Part shown: piece by piece, positions 8,631 to 16,805 of the stretch | How positions within the stretch are numbered: the stretch's first letter is position 1 | Layout of the letters: every line of letters begins with the position of its first letter | Translations under genes and position numbers: made by a program | The notes under the pieces: model-generated | What the model was told of the DNA's origin: nothing | The model's database searches: none | The model's input: only the letters and a program-made list of their open reading frames with translations | From: Microbacterium hominis NBRC 15708 | GTDB lineage: Bacteria > Actinomycetota > Actinomycetes > Actinomycetales > Microbacteriaceae | Direction of reading: 5' to 3' | Length of the DNA: 64,000 bases | Assembly: GCF_001592125.1 (NCBI RefSeq) | Contig: NZ_BCWI01000001.1 | Coordinates: forward strand, 496,001 to 560,000

Positions 8631-8674
8631 GCAAAGATAGCGTTGCAAAGAATGCTTTGCAAGGTAATCTTTGC
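8631..8674. promoter_or_regulatory. nested palindromic operator and divergent promoters
   Basis: The inner perfect repeat TTGCAAAG-N4-CTTTGCAA spans 8643-8662, and an outer pair GCAAAGAT (8631-8638) and ATCTTTGC (8667-8674) surrounds it, giving four copies of the half-site GCAAAG. The same bases supply both promoters: on the plus strand TTGCAA (8643-8648), 16 bases, TAATCT (8665-8670) toward the M3 peptidase; on the minus strand TTGCAA (8662-8657), 16 bases, TATCTT (8640-8635) toward the regulator-MFS operon. A dimer on the inner site would block both polymerases. That the winged-helix regulator binds here is inferred from position. Confidence 0.8.
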
Positions 8675-8698
8675 ACGGAACCGGCCTACGCTGGTGTC

Positions 8699-10756
8699 AT
8701 GACCGACGTCGATCCCCACCCCCTGCTGACGCCCTCCTCCCTGCCCTACGGACTCCCCGACTATCCCTCGATTTCGCCCGCGCACTATCTCCCCGCCTTC
8801 ACCGCGGCGTTCGCCCGCCACCGTGCGGAGATCGACGCGATCATCGGCGATGAGTCCGCCCCGACGTTCGAGAACACGATCGTCGCGCTCGAGCGTGCCG
8901 GCGACCTGCTCGGTCAGGTCTCGCGGACCTTCTACACCGTCTCCTCCGCCGACGCGACGCCCGAGATCCAGCAGATCGAAGAGACCCTGGCGCCGCTGAT
9001 GGCCGCGCACCACGATGCCGTGCAGCTGGACAGCGCCCTCTACGCGCGCGTGCGCGCCGTGTACGAGAGCCGCGAGGGCCTCGACCTGTCACCGGAGGAA
9101 CGCTATCTCGTGGAACGCCGGTTCCGCGAGATGACGCACGCCGGCGCCGGCCTGGACGATGCCCAGAAGGCGCAGCTCACCGAGCTGAACCAGCACCTCT
9201 CGGTGCTGACGACGACGTTCGAGAAGAACCTCCTGGCCGACACGAACGAGCTCGCGGTGGTCTTCGACGACGCGGACGAGCTCGACGGTCTCACCGACGG
9301 CGAGCTGTCCGCCGCCGCGCAGAACGCGGTGGATCGCGGCCTCCCCGGGCGGTATGTCGTGACGCTCACGCTGTTCACCGGGCATCCGTATCTGTCCAGC
9401 CTCACCCGGCGCGACAGCCGCCGCCGACTACTGGAGGCATCGCGCGCCAGGGGGTCTCGGGGAAACGCCCACGACAACCGCGACGTGCTGCGCCGGATCG
9501 TGCGCCTGCGTGCCCAGCGGGCGGCGCTGCTGGGCTACGAGAACCACGCGGCCTACGTCACGAGCGACGAGACCGCGGGCTCGCCCGAAGCCGTGCACGC
9601 GCTGCTGCGGGAGCTGGCGGCACCGGCGGCGGCGAACGCCCGCTCCGAGCAGGCGGCGCTGCAGGCGATGGTGGATGCCGAGTCCGCACCCTTCCCGCTC
9701 GAGGCGCACGACTGGGCCTTCTACACCGAGCGGGTGCGGGCGGCCGAGTACGACCTCGACCGCACCGCGCTGCGTCCGTGGTTCGAGGCCGAACGGGTCC
9801 TCATCGACGGCGTGTTCCATGCGGCCACGGCCCTGTACGGCATCACGTTCACCGAGCGCCCCGACCTTCCCGCGTACCACCCCGACGTGCGGGTCTTCGA
9901 GGTCCACAACGCCGACGGGTCGGAGCTGGGGCTGTTCCTGTTCGATCTGTACACGCGCGACACCAAGCGGGGCGGTGCGTGGATGAACTCCATCGTCACG
10001 CAGTCGCGTCTGCGCGGCACGCGTCCCATCGTCGTCAACAACCTCAATGTGCCCAAGCCCGCCCCCGGGATGCCGACGCTGCTGACCCTCGACGAGGTCA
10101 CCACCCTCTTCCATGAGTTCGGCCACGCGCTGCACGGCCTGTTCGCGACCGTCACCTTCCCCCACTTCGCGGGGACGGCGGTCTTCCGCGACTTCGTGGA
10201 GTTCCCGAGCCAGGTGAACGAGATGTGGATCCTCTGGCCCGAGATCCTCTCGGCCTACGCTCGGCACGTGGACACGGGCGAGCCGCTCCCCCAGGACGTC
10301 GTCGACAAGCTCCACGCCTCCGAAGCCTTCAACCAGGGCTTTGCGACCAGTGAGTACCTCGCCGCCGCCTGGCTCGATCAGGCCTGGCACTCCCTCGACC
10401 TCGCGGCCGCGGACGCCGTCGAGGACGTGGCGGGCTTCGAGGCCTCCGCCCTCGCGGACATCGGTCTGGACAACCCCGTCGTCCCCACCCGCTACTCCTC
10501 CACCTACTTCGCCCACGTCTTCTCGGGCGGGTACAGCGCCGGCTACTACTCGTACATCTGGAGCGAGGTGCTCGACGCCGACACCGTCGAGTGGTTCAAG
10601 GAGAACGGCGGGCTCACACGTGCGGGAGGCGACCGCTTCCGCGAGCGTCTGCTGGGCGTCGGAGGCTCGAAGGATCCGCTCGAGGCCTACCGGGACTTCC
10701 GCGGTCGTGACGCGGTCATCGCGCCGCTGCTCGCCCGCCGGGGTCTCGCCGGCTGA
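8699..10756 (+). CDS. M3 family metallopeptidase (oligopeptidase A / Dcp-like)
   Basis: A 685-residue zinc peptidase of the thimet oligopeptidase family that cleaves short peptides in the cytoplasm. The zinc motif is LFHEFGHALHG with HEFGH at residues 472-476; the downstream region GQV-N-E-M-W (PSQVNEMWILWPE) provides the third ligand. Length and the N-terminal helical domain fit peptidyl-dipeptidase Dcp or oligopeptidase A; which one cannot be settled by eye. The ATG at 8699 follows the divergent promoter by about 28 bases; an upstream ATG at 8657 lies inside the operator and is unlikely. It may therefore be co-controlled with the divergent exporter operon. A strong hairpin follows the stop. 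Confidence 0.92.
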   Translation: MTDVDPHPLLTPSSLPYGLPDYPSISPAHYLPAFTAAFARHRAEIDAIIGDESAPTFENTIVALERAGDLLGQVSRTFYTVSSADATPEIQQIEETLAPLMAAHHDAVQLDSALYARVRAVYESREGLDLSPEERYLVERRFREMTHAGAGLDDAQKAQLTELNQHLSVLTTTFEKNLLADTNELAVVFDDADELDGLTDGELSAAAQNAVDRGLPGRYVVTLTLFTGHPYLSSLTRRDSRRRLLEASRARGSRGNAHDNRDVLRRIVRLRAQRAALLGYENHAAYVTSDETAGSPEAVHALLRELAAPAAANARSEQAALQAMVDAESAPFPLEAHDWAFYTERVRAAEYDLDRTALRPWFEAERVLIDGVFHAATALYGITFTERPDLPAYHPDVRVFEVHNADGSELGLFLFDLYTRDTKRGGAWMNSIVTQSRLRGTRPIVVNNLNVPKPAPGMPTLLTLDEVTTLFHEFGHALHGLFATVTFPHFAGTAVFRDFVEFPSQVNEMWILWPEILSAYARHVDTGEPLPQDVVDKLHASEAFNQGFATSEYLAAAWLDQAWHSLDLAAADAVEDVAGFEASALADIGLDNPVVPTRYSSTYFAHVFSGGYSAGYYSYIWSEVLDADTVEWFKENGGLTRAGGDRFRERLLGVGGSKDPLEAYRDFRGRDAVIAPLLARRGLAG

Positions 10757-10765
10757 CGCGCGTGC

Positions 10766-10803
10766 GTGCGGGCGGCCGGGCACCGTGCCCCGGCCGCCCG
10801 CAC
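10766..10803. terminator. bidirectional hairpin terminator
   Basis: Perfect 15-bp stem (GTGCGGGCGGCCGGG at 10766-10780 with its complement at 10789-10803) and an eight-base loop, placed exactly between two converging stop codons (10756 and 10805). There is no T-run, as is common for actinobacterial terminators. Confidence 0.85.
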
Positions 10804-10804
10804 A

Positions 10805-11356
10805 TCACGGGGTGGACGTCGGTGTCGCCGGCGCCGGAGACGCCGAAGCGGTCGGCGATGGGGACGGGGTCGCCGGGGGGATGCTGGCGGGGCAGTCGAT
10901 CGGGCGGTACCACGCGCGGCTCTCTCGCACGTGGAAGCGGAAGCACTCCTGAGCGCTGCCCGCCGCGACCCCGGGCTGGAACAGCTCCCTCGACGGCTGG
11001 GAGCCGACGTCGACACGGATCGCGACGTCGACGCGGGCGCCGTCCGCGTCGGAGGTCGTGCCGCGCCAGGCGTAGGGGTCGATGTGGGCGCCCCCGATGT
11101 CGCCGAACTGCGTGGCGGCGAGAGTCTCGGCATCCGTGGCCGTGTGGGGCGCCGACAGGCGGTGTTCGAGCGCACGCGCCGCGGCATCCACACGATCGTG
11201 CGCGATCGACTCCCCGTCGCGCGGTCCGAAGGCGTGCATGAAGGTCACGGCACCGACGCCGGCGACGATGAGGGCGGCCATGATCGTCGCGAGTGCGATG
11301 CGGAGGACGCGAAGACCCGTGCTCTGCGGCGTGCGGGCCGGATCCGGTGCCGTCAC
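10805..11356 (-). CDS. membrane-anchored hypothetical protein
   Basis: A 183-residue protein with one hydrophobic segment near the N-terminus (LRIALATIMAALIVAGVGAV, residues about 18-40) and an extracytoplasmic remainder, so it is probably a signal-anchored or secreted protein. The outer part has an Arg/Asp-rich domain with two cysteines (ECFRFHV, PIDCP) that could form a disulfide, and ends in a proline/serine/threonine-rich tail (PPATPSPSPTASASP) typical of cell-wall-spanning linkers. The start is taken as GTG at 11356, five bases after the clpX stop, so it may be the last gene of the clpX transcript. I do not recognise the family. Confidence 0.62.
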   Translation of the reverse strand: MTAPDPARTPQSTGLRVLRIALATIMAALIVAGVGAVTFMHAFGPRDGESIAHDRVDAAARALEHRLSAPHTATDAETLAATQFGDIGGAHIDPYAWRGTTSDADGARVDVAIRVDVGSQPSRELFQPGVAAGSAQECFRFHVRESRAWYRPIDCPASIPPATPSPSPTASASPAPATPTSTP

Positions 11357-11361
11357 CGGGG

Positions 11362-12630
11362 TCAGGCGCTCTTGCGCTTGTGCTCCAGCACGAGGGTCGG
11401 CGGAGCACCTTCGGTCACGGCGGCGCGGGTGACGATCACCTTGGCGACGTCTTCTGTCGAGGGGATCTCGAACATGATCGGACCGAGGACGTCTTCGAGG
11501 ATCGCGCGCAGACCGCGGGCGCCGGTCTTGCGGGCCACGGCGAGATCGGCGATCGCGCGGAGCGCGTCCTCCTCGAACTCGAGCTCGGCGCCGTCGAGCT
11601 CGAACATGCGCTGGTACTGCTTGACGAACGCGTTCTTCGGTCCGGTGAGGATCTCGATCAGCGCGGTCTGGTCCAGCGGAGCGACGGAGGTGACCACGGG
11701 CAGGCGACCGATGAACTCGGGGATCAGACCGAACTTGTGCAGATCCTCCGGCTCGACCTCGCTGAACAGGTCGAGCTCCTTGCCCTTCTCCTGCAGGGGG
11801 GCGCCGAAGCCGACGCCGTGCTTGCCCACCCGCGACGAGATGATGTCCTCGAGACCGGCGAACGCACCGGCCACGATGAACAGCACGTTCGTCGTGTCGA
11901 TCTGGATGAACTCCTGGTGGGGATGCTTGCGGCCGCCCTGCGGAGGCACCGAGGCCACGGTCCCCTCGAGGATCTTCAGCAGCGCCTGCTGGACGCCCTC
12001 GCCCGACACGTCGCGGGTGATGGAGGGGTTCTCGGCCTTCCGGGCGATCTTGTCGACCTCGTCGATGTAGATGATGCCCGTCTCGGCCCGCTTGACGTCG
12101 AAGTCGGCGGCCTGCAGAAGCTTCAGGAGGATGTTCTCGACGTCTTCGCCGACGTAGCCCGCCTCGGTCAGTGCCGTCGCGTCGGCCACCGCGAAGGGGA
12201 CGTTCAACCGCTTCGCGAGGGTCTGCGCCAGATAGGTCTTGCCGCATCCGGTGGGGCCGAGGAGCAGGATGTTGCTCTTCGCGATCTCGACCTCATCGGC
12301 CCGCTGCTCGGCGCTCTGCAGGGTGCCGTGGGCGCGGACGCGCTTGTAGTGGTTGTAGACGGCGACCGAGAGGGCCTTCTTGGCGGCATCCTGGCCGACG
12401 ACGTACTCCTCGAGGAACGAGAAGATCTCGCGCGGCTTGGGGAGGTCGAAGTCGCTGACGACGCCGTCGGAAGACTCCGCCATGCGCTCTTCGATGATCT
12501 CGTTGCACAGCTCGACGCACTCGTCGCAGATGTACACGCCGGGACCGGCGATCAGCTGCTGCACCTGCTTCTGGCTCTTGCCGCAGAAGGAGCATTTGAA
12601 CAGGTCGGCGCTCTCACCGATGCGAGCCAT
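11362..12630 (-). CDS. clpX: ATP-dependent Clp protease ATP-binding subunit ClpX
   Basis: AAA+ unfoldase that feeds substrates to the ClpP1P2 peptidase in the cytoplasm. The 422-residue protein has an N-terminal zinc-binding domain with Cys13, Cys16, Cys35 and Cys38 (KCSFCGK and [10 protein letters not shown]), Walker A GPTGCGKT at about residues 124-131, Walker [12 protein letters not shown], and pore/sensor regions such as [15 protein letters not shown]. Length equals typical ClpX. GGAGGAGG lies four bases before the ATG at 12630. It is transcribed in the same direction as clpP1-clpP2 but separated from clpP2 by 158 bases that contain a hairpin, so it probably also has its own promoter. Confidence 0.97.
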   Translation of the reverse strand: MARIGESADLFKCSFCGKSQKQVQQLIAGPGVYICDECVELCNEIIEERMAESSDGVVSDFDLPKPREIFSFLEEYVVGQDAAKKALSVAVYNHYKRVRAHGTLQSAEQRADEVEIAKSNILLLGPTGCGKTYLAQTLAKRLNVPFAVADATALTEAGYVGEDVENILLKLLQAADFDVKRAETGIIYIDEVDKIARKAENPSITRDVSGEGVQQALLKILEGTVASVPPQGGRKHPHQEFIQIDTTNVLFIVAGAFAGLEDIISSRVGKHGVGFGAPLQEKGKELDLFSEVEPEDLHKFGLIPEFIGRLPVVTSVAPLDQTALIEILTGPKNAFVKQYQRMFELDGAELEFEEDALRAIADLAVARKTGARGLRAILEDVLGPIMFEIPSTEDVAKVIVTRAAVTEGAPPTLVLEHKRKSA

Positions 12631-12735
12631 GATGCCCCTCCTCCAGAAAACTCTCAGGGATGCGTTTCGAGCCTAACCGCTGAGACCGACATCTCGGCGG
12701 ATTGCGACACGGAAGTGAACGTCTCGACGTATGAC

Positions 12736-12768
12736 GAGGCCCCGTCGTCGGCGGGACGACGGGGCCTC
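12736..12768 (-). terminator. hairpin terminator after clpP2
   Basis: Perfect 14-bp stem GAGGCCCCGTCGTC / GACGACGGGGCCTC with a five-base loop (12750-12754), 21 bases beyond the clpP2 stop and before clpX. It would separate the clpP operon from clpX or partly attenuate read-through. No T-run. Confidence 0.8.
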
Positions 12769-12788
12769 GGTCGGCGGATGCCGCGGGA

Positions 12789-13454
12789 TCAGGCGGTCAG
12801 CGCCGCGGGAACCCGCTTGCGCGAGGTCAGCACCTGGTCGACGATGCCGTACTCGAGCGCCTCGGACGCCGAGAGGATCTTGTCGCGGTCGATGTCCTTG
12901 TTGACCTGCTCCTGCGTGCGGTTGGTGTGCCGGGCCATCGTCTCCTCCAGCCACGTGCGCATGCGCATGATCTCCGCGGCCTGGATCTCGATGTCCGACG
13001 CCTGGCCGTGTCCGGCCTCGCCGACGGCGGGCTGGTGCATCAGGATGCGGGCGTTCGGCAGCGCGAGGCGCTTGCCGGGGGCGCCGGCGGCCAGCAGCAC
13101 CGAGGCGGCCGACGCGGCCTGGCCGAGCACGACGGTCTGGATCTGCGGCGACACGTACTGCATGGTGTCGTAGATCGCGGTCATGGCCGTGAACGAGCCG
13201 CCCGGCGAGTTGATGTACATGACGATGTCGCGATCGGGGTCCTGGGACTCGAGCACGAGCAGCTGAGCCATGACGTCGTCGGCCGAGGCGTCGTCGACCT
13301 GCACGCCGAGGAAGATCACGCGGTCTTCGAACAGCTTGTTGTACGGGTCCTGGCGCTTGTAGCCGTAGGCGGTGCGCTCCTCGAACTGGGGCAGGATGTA
13401 GCGGCTGGAGGGCATCTGGAAGCCCTGCGGGATGCCGGCGGTGGGCATGTTCAT
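12789..13454 (-). CDS. clpP2: ATP-dependent Clp protease proteolytic subunit 2
   Basis: Serine peptidase subunit of the mixed ClpP1P2 barrel. The 221-residue product has the catalytic triad in order: Ser115 in GQAASAASVLL, His140 in RILMHQPA, and Asp191 in IDRDKIL. Compared with ClpP1 it is longer at the N-terminus (a 30-residue segment that may be a propeptide) and has two extra residues after the histidine. In actinobacteria the two ClpP types assemble as two different heptamers and both are needed for activity. The ATG at 13454 follows GAAGGA by eight bases and starts 11 bases after the clpP1 stop. An ATG two codons further in is also possible. Confidence 0.95.
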   Translation of the reverse strand: MNMPTAGIPQGFQMPSSRYILPQFEERTAYGYKRQDPYNKLFEDRVIFLGVQVDDASADDVMAQLLVLESQDPDRDIVMYINSPGGSFTAMTAIYDTMQYVSPQIQTVVLGQAASAASVLLAAGAPGKRLALPNARILMHQPAVGEAGHGQASDIEIQAAEIMRMRTWLEETMARHTNRTQEQVNKDIDRDKILSASEALEYGIVDQVLTSRKRVPAALTA

Positions 13455-13465
13455 GATCGGGTCCT

Positions 13466-14050
13466 TCAGTTCTTGGTGCCGCCGCCGCCGATGACATCGG
13501 TGGCCGATTCGCGGATGTGGTCGACGAAGCCGTAGGCGAGGGCCTCCTCGGCGGAGAACCAGCGGTCGCGGTCGCCGTCGGCGTTGACCTGCTCGACGGA
13601 CTTGCCCGTCTGCGCCGCCGTGATCTCCGCGAGACGCTTCTTCATGTCGAGGATGAGCTGCGCCTGGGTCTGGATGTCGCTCGCGGTTCCGCCGAAGCCG
13701 CCGTGGGGCTGGTGCAGCAGCACACGAGCGTTGGGCGTGATGTAGCGCTTGCCCTTCGTGCCGGCGGTGAGCAGCAGCTGGCCCATCGATGCGGCCATGC
13801 CGATGCCGACGGTGACGATGTCGTTCGGCACGAACTGCATCGTGTCGTAGATCGCCATGCCGGCCGTGATCGACCCGCCGGGCGAGTTGATGTAGAGGTA
13901 GATGTCCTTCTCGCTGTCCTCGGCCGCGAGGAGCAGGATCTTGGCGCAGATCTCGTTCGCGTTCTCGTCACGCACCTCCGACCCGAGCCAGATGATGCGG
14001 TCTCTCAGCAGCCTGTCGAAGACGCTCGTAGCGACAAGTGGTTCAGCCAT
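13466..14050 (-). CDS. clpP1: ATP-dependent Clp protease proteolytic subunit 1
   Basis: First gene of the clpP operon, encoding 194 residues of ClpP. The triad is Ser88 ([11 protein letters not shown]), His113 (VLLHQPHGG) and Asp162 (GDRDRWF), with the same spacing as E. coli ClpP. The ATG at 14050 is chosen because AGGAG lies seven bases upstream (CAGGAGTATCC) and the protein begins [15 protein letters not shown]; further in-frame ATGs upstream lack such a site. Just upstream are a TAGATT -10 and a palindrome that resembles a ClgR binding site. The C-terminal glycine run IGGGGTKN is typical of actinobacterial ClpP1. Confidence 0.96.
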   Translation of the reverse strand: MAEPLVATSVFDRLLRDRIIWLGSEVRDENANEICAKILLLAAEDSEKDIYLYINSPGGSITAGMAIYDTMQFVPNDIVTVGIGMAASMGQLLLTAGTKGKRYITPNARVLLHQPHGGFGGTASDIQTQAQLILDMKKRLAEITAAQTGKSVEQVNADGDRDRWFSAEEALAYGFVDHIRESATDVIGGGGTKN

Positions 14051-14085
14051 GGATACTCCTGATTCCGGGTTTCCGTACGCCATTG

Positions 14086-14091
14086 AATCTA
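14086..14091 (-). promoter_or_regulatory. probable clpP1 -10 element
   Basis: TAGATT on the minus strand, 36 bases before the clpP1 ATG. No good -35 lies 17 bases further upstream, which fits a promoter that needs an activator. Confidence 0.45.
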
Positions 14092-14116
14092 TCTGCGCGC
14101 GCCGTCCGCCTCGCCC

Positions 14117-14138
14117 GTGTTCGCCGTCGGCGGAGCAC
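14117..14138. promoter_or_regulatory. candidate ClgR-type operator upstream of clpP1
   Basis: GTGTTCGCCGTCGGCGGAGCAC is an imperfect palindrome with core CGCC-GTC-GGCG. ClgR, the activator of clp genes in Streptomyces, Corynebacterium and Mycobacterium, binds sites of the form CGC(C/T)-N3-(A/G)GCG. The site lies directly upstream of the expected -35 position of the clpP1 promoter, right for an activator. Binding is inferred from motif and position; clgR itself is not in the window. Confidence 0.45.
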
Positions 14139-14166
14139 CGTGTCGGGCGCGCCGTCTCGGGGACGA

Positions 14167-14200
14167 CGAAGGGCCGGATGCCGTGGCATCCGACCCTTCG
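14167..14200 (-). terminator. hairpin terminator between tig and clpP1
   Basis: A 16-bp stem with one mismatch (CGAAGGGCCGGATGCC / GGCATCCGACCCTTCG) and a two-base loop, 107 bases past the tig stop. It would end tig transcripts before the clpP1 control region. Both arms contain the GGATGCC/GGCATCC word. Confidence 0.7.
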
Positions 14201-14210
14201 CACCGGGGTA

Positions 14211-14246
14211 CCCGGTCGTTGAGCGAGCGCAGCGAGTCGAACGCTC
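14211..14246 (+). repeat. dispersed repeat, copy 1
   Basis: CCCGGTCGTTGAGCGAGCGC continued to 14246. The GTCGTTGAGCGAGCGCAGCG word recurs in intergenic DNA of many Microbacteriaceae and relatives, usually near gene ends. The GAGCGAGCGCAGCGAGTCGA part is itself weakly self-complementary. Confidence 0.85.
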
Positions 14247-14256
14247 CCCCGCCGCG

Positions 14257-14293
14257 CCCGGTCGTTGAGCGAGCGCAGCGAGTCGAAACGCTC
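14257..14293 (+). repeat. dispersed repeat, copy 2
   Basis: Second copy, identical to 14211-14246 except for one added A (GTCGAAACGCTC instead of GTCGAACGCTC), starting 46 bases after the first and ending 13 bases before the tig stop codon. Direct orientation. No gene lies between the copies. Confidence 0.85.
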
Positions 14294-14306
14294 CGCGCCG
14301 CGAGCT

Positions 14307-15785
14307 TTACTCGGCGTCCGCCTTCTTGGCCGGAGCCTTCTTGGCGGCGGGCTTCTTCGCGGCCGGCTTCTCGGCGGCGTCCGCGTCGGCCTTCTTGGCG
14401 GCCGGCTTGCGGGCCGGGGCCTTCTTGGCGGGCTTCGCCTCGGCGTCGGCGGCCTCGTCGGCGATCTCCTGCGCCTCGGCGACGACCTCTTCCTCGGCCT
14501 CCGCCTCGTCCTCGACGATGAAGCCGGTCAGGTTGACCGTCTTGCCGTTGGTGTCGACGACCGACACCTTGCCGAGCGCGATCGCGAGGGCCTTGTTACG
14601 GGCGACCTCGCCGACCATCGCCGGGAGCTGGTTGCCCTGCTGGAGCGCGTCGACGAACTCCTGGGGCGCCATGCCGTACTGTGCGGCGGACTGGATGAGG
14701 TACTGGGTCAGCTCCTCCTGCGAGACCTGCACGTCGTGCGCCTCGGCGAGCTTGTCGAGGATCATCTGGGTGCGGAACTGCTTCTCGCTGGCCTCGGTGA
14801 CCTCGGCGCGGTGCTCGTCGTCCTCGAGGCGTCCCTCGCCCTCGAGGTGGGCGTGAACCTCGTCCTCGACGAGCTGCGCGGGAACGGGGATCTCGACCTT
14901 GGCGAGGAGGGCCTCGATGAGCTTGTCGCGCGCCGCGGCGCCCTGGACGTACACCGACTGCTCGGAGACGCGCTCGACGAGGCTGTCGCGCAGCTCGGCG
15001 ATGGTGTCGAACTCGCTGGCCATCTGGGCGAAGTCGTCGTCGGCCTCGGGAAGCTCGCGCTCCTTCACGGCGGTGACGGTGACGGACACCTCGGCCTCGT
15101 CGCCGGCGTGGTCGCCGCCGACGAGCTTGCTGCGGAACGTCGTGTCCTCACCGGCGGTGAGCGACTCGACGGCCTCGTCGATGCCCTCGAGCAGCTCGCC
15201 CGAGCCGACCTCGTACGAGACGCCCTCGGCGCGGTCGATCTCGGCACCGTCGATGGTGGCGACTAGGTTGAGCTCGACGAAGTCGCCCTTCGCCGCGGGA
15301 CGGTCGACGGTCACGAGGGTGCCGAAGCGGCCGCGGAGGCGGTCGAGCTCGGCGTCGACGGCGGCGTCGTCGGTCTCGACGGCATCCACCTCGACCGTGA
15401 CGTCGTCGAGGGCGGGCAGGTCGAACTCGGGGCGGACGTCCACCTCGACCTCGACCTTGAGGTCACCCGAGAAGTCCTTGTCGCTGGGCCACTCGATGAC
15501 CTCGGCGGACGGACGGCCGACGATGCGGATCTCGTTGGCGGTGACGGCTTCGCGGTAGAAGTTGTCGAGGCCTTCGCTCACGGCGTGCTCGATCACGGCG
15601 CCGCGCCCGACGCGCTGATCGATGATCGGCGCGGGGACCTTGCCCTTGCGGAAACCGGGGATCTGGATGTCCTGGGCGATGTGCTCGTACGCGTGCGAGA
15701 TGCTCGGCTTGAGCTCGTCCGGGGTGACCGTGATGTGCAGCTTGACCCGCGTCGGGCTGAGCTTCTCGACGGTGCTGGTGACCAT
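14307..15785 (-). CDS. tig: trigger factor (ribosome-bound chaperone / PPIase)
   Basis: Chaperone that binds the ribosome exit and helps nascent chains fold. The 492-residue protein has the ribosome-binding N-domain with the signature [14 protein letters not shown] (residues about 40-55), a central FKBP-like domain ([15 protein letters not shown] near 165-245), and a helical C-domain to about residue 430. It then adds some 60 residues that are unusual for the family: an acidic stretch ([17 protein letters not shown]) followed by a histone H1-like Lys/Ala/Pro tail ([20 protein letters not shown]). The ATG at 15785 has GAGGAG ten bases upstream. It lies upstream of clpP1 in the same direction, the order also found in mycobacteria. 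Confidence 0.96.
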   Translation of the reverse strand: MVTSTVEKLSPTRVKLHITVTPDELKPSISHAYEHIAQDIQIPGFRKGKVPAPIIDQRVGRGAVIEHAVSEGLDNFYREAVTANEIRIVGRPSAEVIEWPSDKDFSGDLKVEVEVDVRPEFDLPALDDVTVEVDAVETDDAAVDAELDRLRGRFGTLVTVDRPAAKGDFVELNLVATIDGAEIDRAEGVSYEVGSGELLEGIDEAVESLTAGEDTTFRSKLVGGDHAGDEAEVSVTVTAVKERELPEADDDFAQMASEFDTIAELRDSLVERVSEQSVYVQGAAARDKLIEALLAKVEIPVPAQLVEDEVHAHLEGEGRLEDDEHRAEVTEASEKQFRTQMILDKLAEAHDVQVSQEELTQYLIQSAAQYGMAPQEFVDALQQGNQLPAMVGEVARNKALAIALGKVSVVDTNGKTVNLTGFIVEDEAEAEEEVVAEAQEIADEAADAEAKPAKKAPARKPAAKKADADAAEKPAAKKPAAKKAPAKKADAE

Positions 15786-15856
15786 GCCTGTTGTTCTCCT
15801 CGTGTCCGGACGCGCACGTGCACGTCCGTGGTTTCTTAGGTCTTGGGGTCGTTCTG

Positions 15857-15930
15857 TCGGGGCGACAGGATTTGAACCTGCGGCCTCCCGCTCCCAAAGC
15901 GGGCGCTCTACCAAGCTGAGCTACGCCCCG
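15857..15930 (-). tRNA. tRNA-Pro (TGG)
   Basis: Seventy-four bases on the minus strand fold as a cloverleaf: acceptor CGGGGCG/CGCCCCG, anticodon loop TTTGGGA with anticodon TGG between CCCGC and GCGGG, and T loop TTCAAAT. Discriminator is A; CCA is not encoded. It sits upstream of tig and divergently from tRNA-Gly. Confidence 0.95.
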
Positions 15931-16036
15931 GGCGCGCACTCACCGTTGCAGGTCGCGTGCGCCGTCTAACGGCCGTTGGTCAGTCTAGCCGACAAGACCT
16001 TGTAGACTCTTCGGGATGCCGCTTCCGCGCGGCCTC

Positions 16037-16110
16037 GGGGATGTAGCTCAATGGTAGAGCCTCAGTCTTCCAAACTGATGGTGCGGGTTCGATTCCCGTC
16101 ATCCCCTCCA
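16037..16110 (+). tRNA. tRNA-Gly (TCC)
   Basis: Acceptor GGGGATG/CATCCCC, anticodon loop CTTCCAA with anticodon TCC, T loop TTCGATT, discriminator T and encoded CCA at 16108-16110. TAGACT at 16003-16008 is a likely -10 element. It shares the control region with the divergent tRNA-Pro. Confidence 0.95.
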
Positions 16111-16133
16111 CAGCTTCACTTCGCGACCTGCGC

Positions 16134-16673
16134 TCACCGCGCGTCCGACGCCGCGGCGTGGGATGCCGAATGCGCCCGGTAGATCTGGGCGTTGCGGAGG
16201 ATCCCGGCCTTCTCCTCGTCGGTCAGCTCTCGGCGGACCTTGGCCGGGACGCCGGCGATGAGCGATCCGTCGGGGATGACGGCGCCTTCGAGGACGACCG
16301 CTCCCCCGGCGATCAGACACCCCGAGCCGATGACCGCGCCCGACAGGATCAGGCTGCCCATCCCGATGAGCGAGCCGTCGCCGATCCGGCAGCCGTGCAC
16401 GACCGCGTTGTGACCCACCGAGACGTCGCGTCCGATGACCACGGGGTGGCCGGCATCCACGTGGACCGAGACGTTGTCCTGCAGGTTGCTTCCGGCTCCC
16501 ACCGTGATGGCGGCGCTGTCGCCGCGGACGACGGCGTTGTACCAGACGCTCGCACCCTCTTCGAGGGTCACGGCGCCGACCAGGCGCGCGCCGGCCGCGA
16601 CGAACGCGCTCTCGTGTACCCGCGGCGTACCGGCGGGAATCGACAGGATCGAGGCTTCTACGGCGATCGTCAT
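16134..16673 (-). CDS. gamma carbonic anhydrase-like hexapeptide-repeat protein
   Basis: A 179-residue protein of left-handed beta-helix type. Hexapeptide-like repeats run through residues 20-150 (SVWYNAVVRGDSAAITVG, then QDNVSVHVDAGHPVVIG, then SVGHNAVVHGCRIGDG). The histidines in VHVDAGHP, VGHNAV and VVHGC are placed like the zinc ligands of gamma-class carbonic anhydrases, so carbonic anhydrase activity is possible, though many relatives are inactive on CO2. The ATG at 16673 gives MTIAVEASILSIPAG. It ends 24 bases past tRNA-Gly, convergent with it, and is divergent from dps. Cytoplasmic; partners unknown. Confidence 0.88.
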   Translation of the reverse strand: MTIAVEASILSIPAGTPRVHESAFVAAGARLVGAVTLEEGASVWYNAVVRGDSAAITVGAGSNLQDNVSVHVDAGHPVVIGRDVSVGHNAVVHGCRIGDGSLIGMGSLILSGAVIGSGCLIAGGAVVLEGAVIPDGSLIAGVPAKVRRELTDEEKAGILRNAQIYRAHSASHAAASDAR

Positions 16674-16735
16674 GACGCCGACGATAGTCGCCCTACCAAA
16701 TTCACGGCTCGTGCGTAAGCCCAGCCTTCTCTTCC

Positions 16736-16763
16736 TTGCGGAATGAACGGGGCTGAGTAGCGT
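16736..16763 (+). promoter_or_regulatory. possible dps promoter
   Basis: TTGCGG (16736-16741), a 16-base spacer and TAGCGT (16758-16763) precede dps by 42 bases. A GGGG-GACAA-CCCC mini-hairpin follows in the leader (16775-16787). No Fur or OxyR box is evident. Confidence 0.35.
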
Positions 16764-16805
16764 TGACAGCAACGGGGGACAACCCCGACGAACGGAGACG
16801 AGAAC

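Noticed and set aside
11293..13173. Long open frame on the plus strand across clpX and clpP2
   Set aside because: It is the complement of two well-supported Clp genes and shows no motif or ribosome-binding site of its own.
14211..14293. Paired repeats considered as insertion-sequence ends or attachment sites
   Set aside because: They are in direct, not inverted, orientation, lie 46 bases apart with no gene between, and no target duplication or integrase is present.
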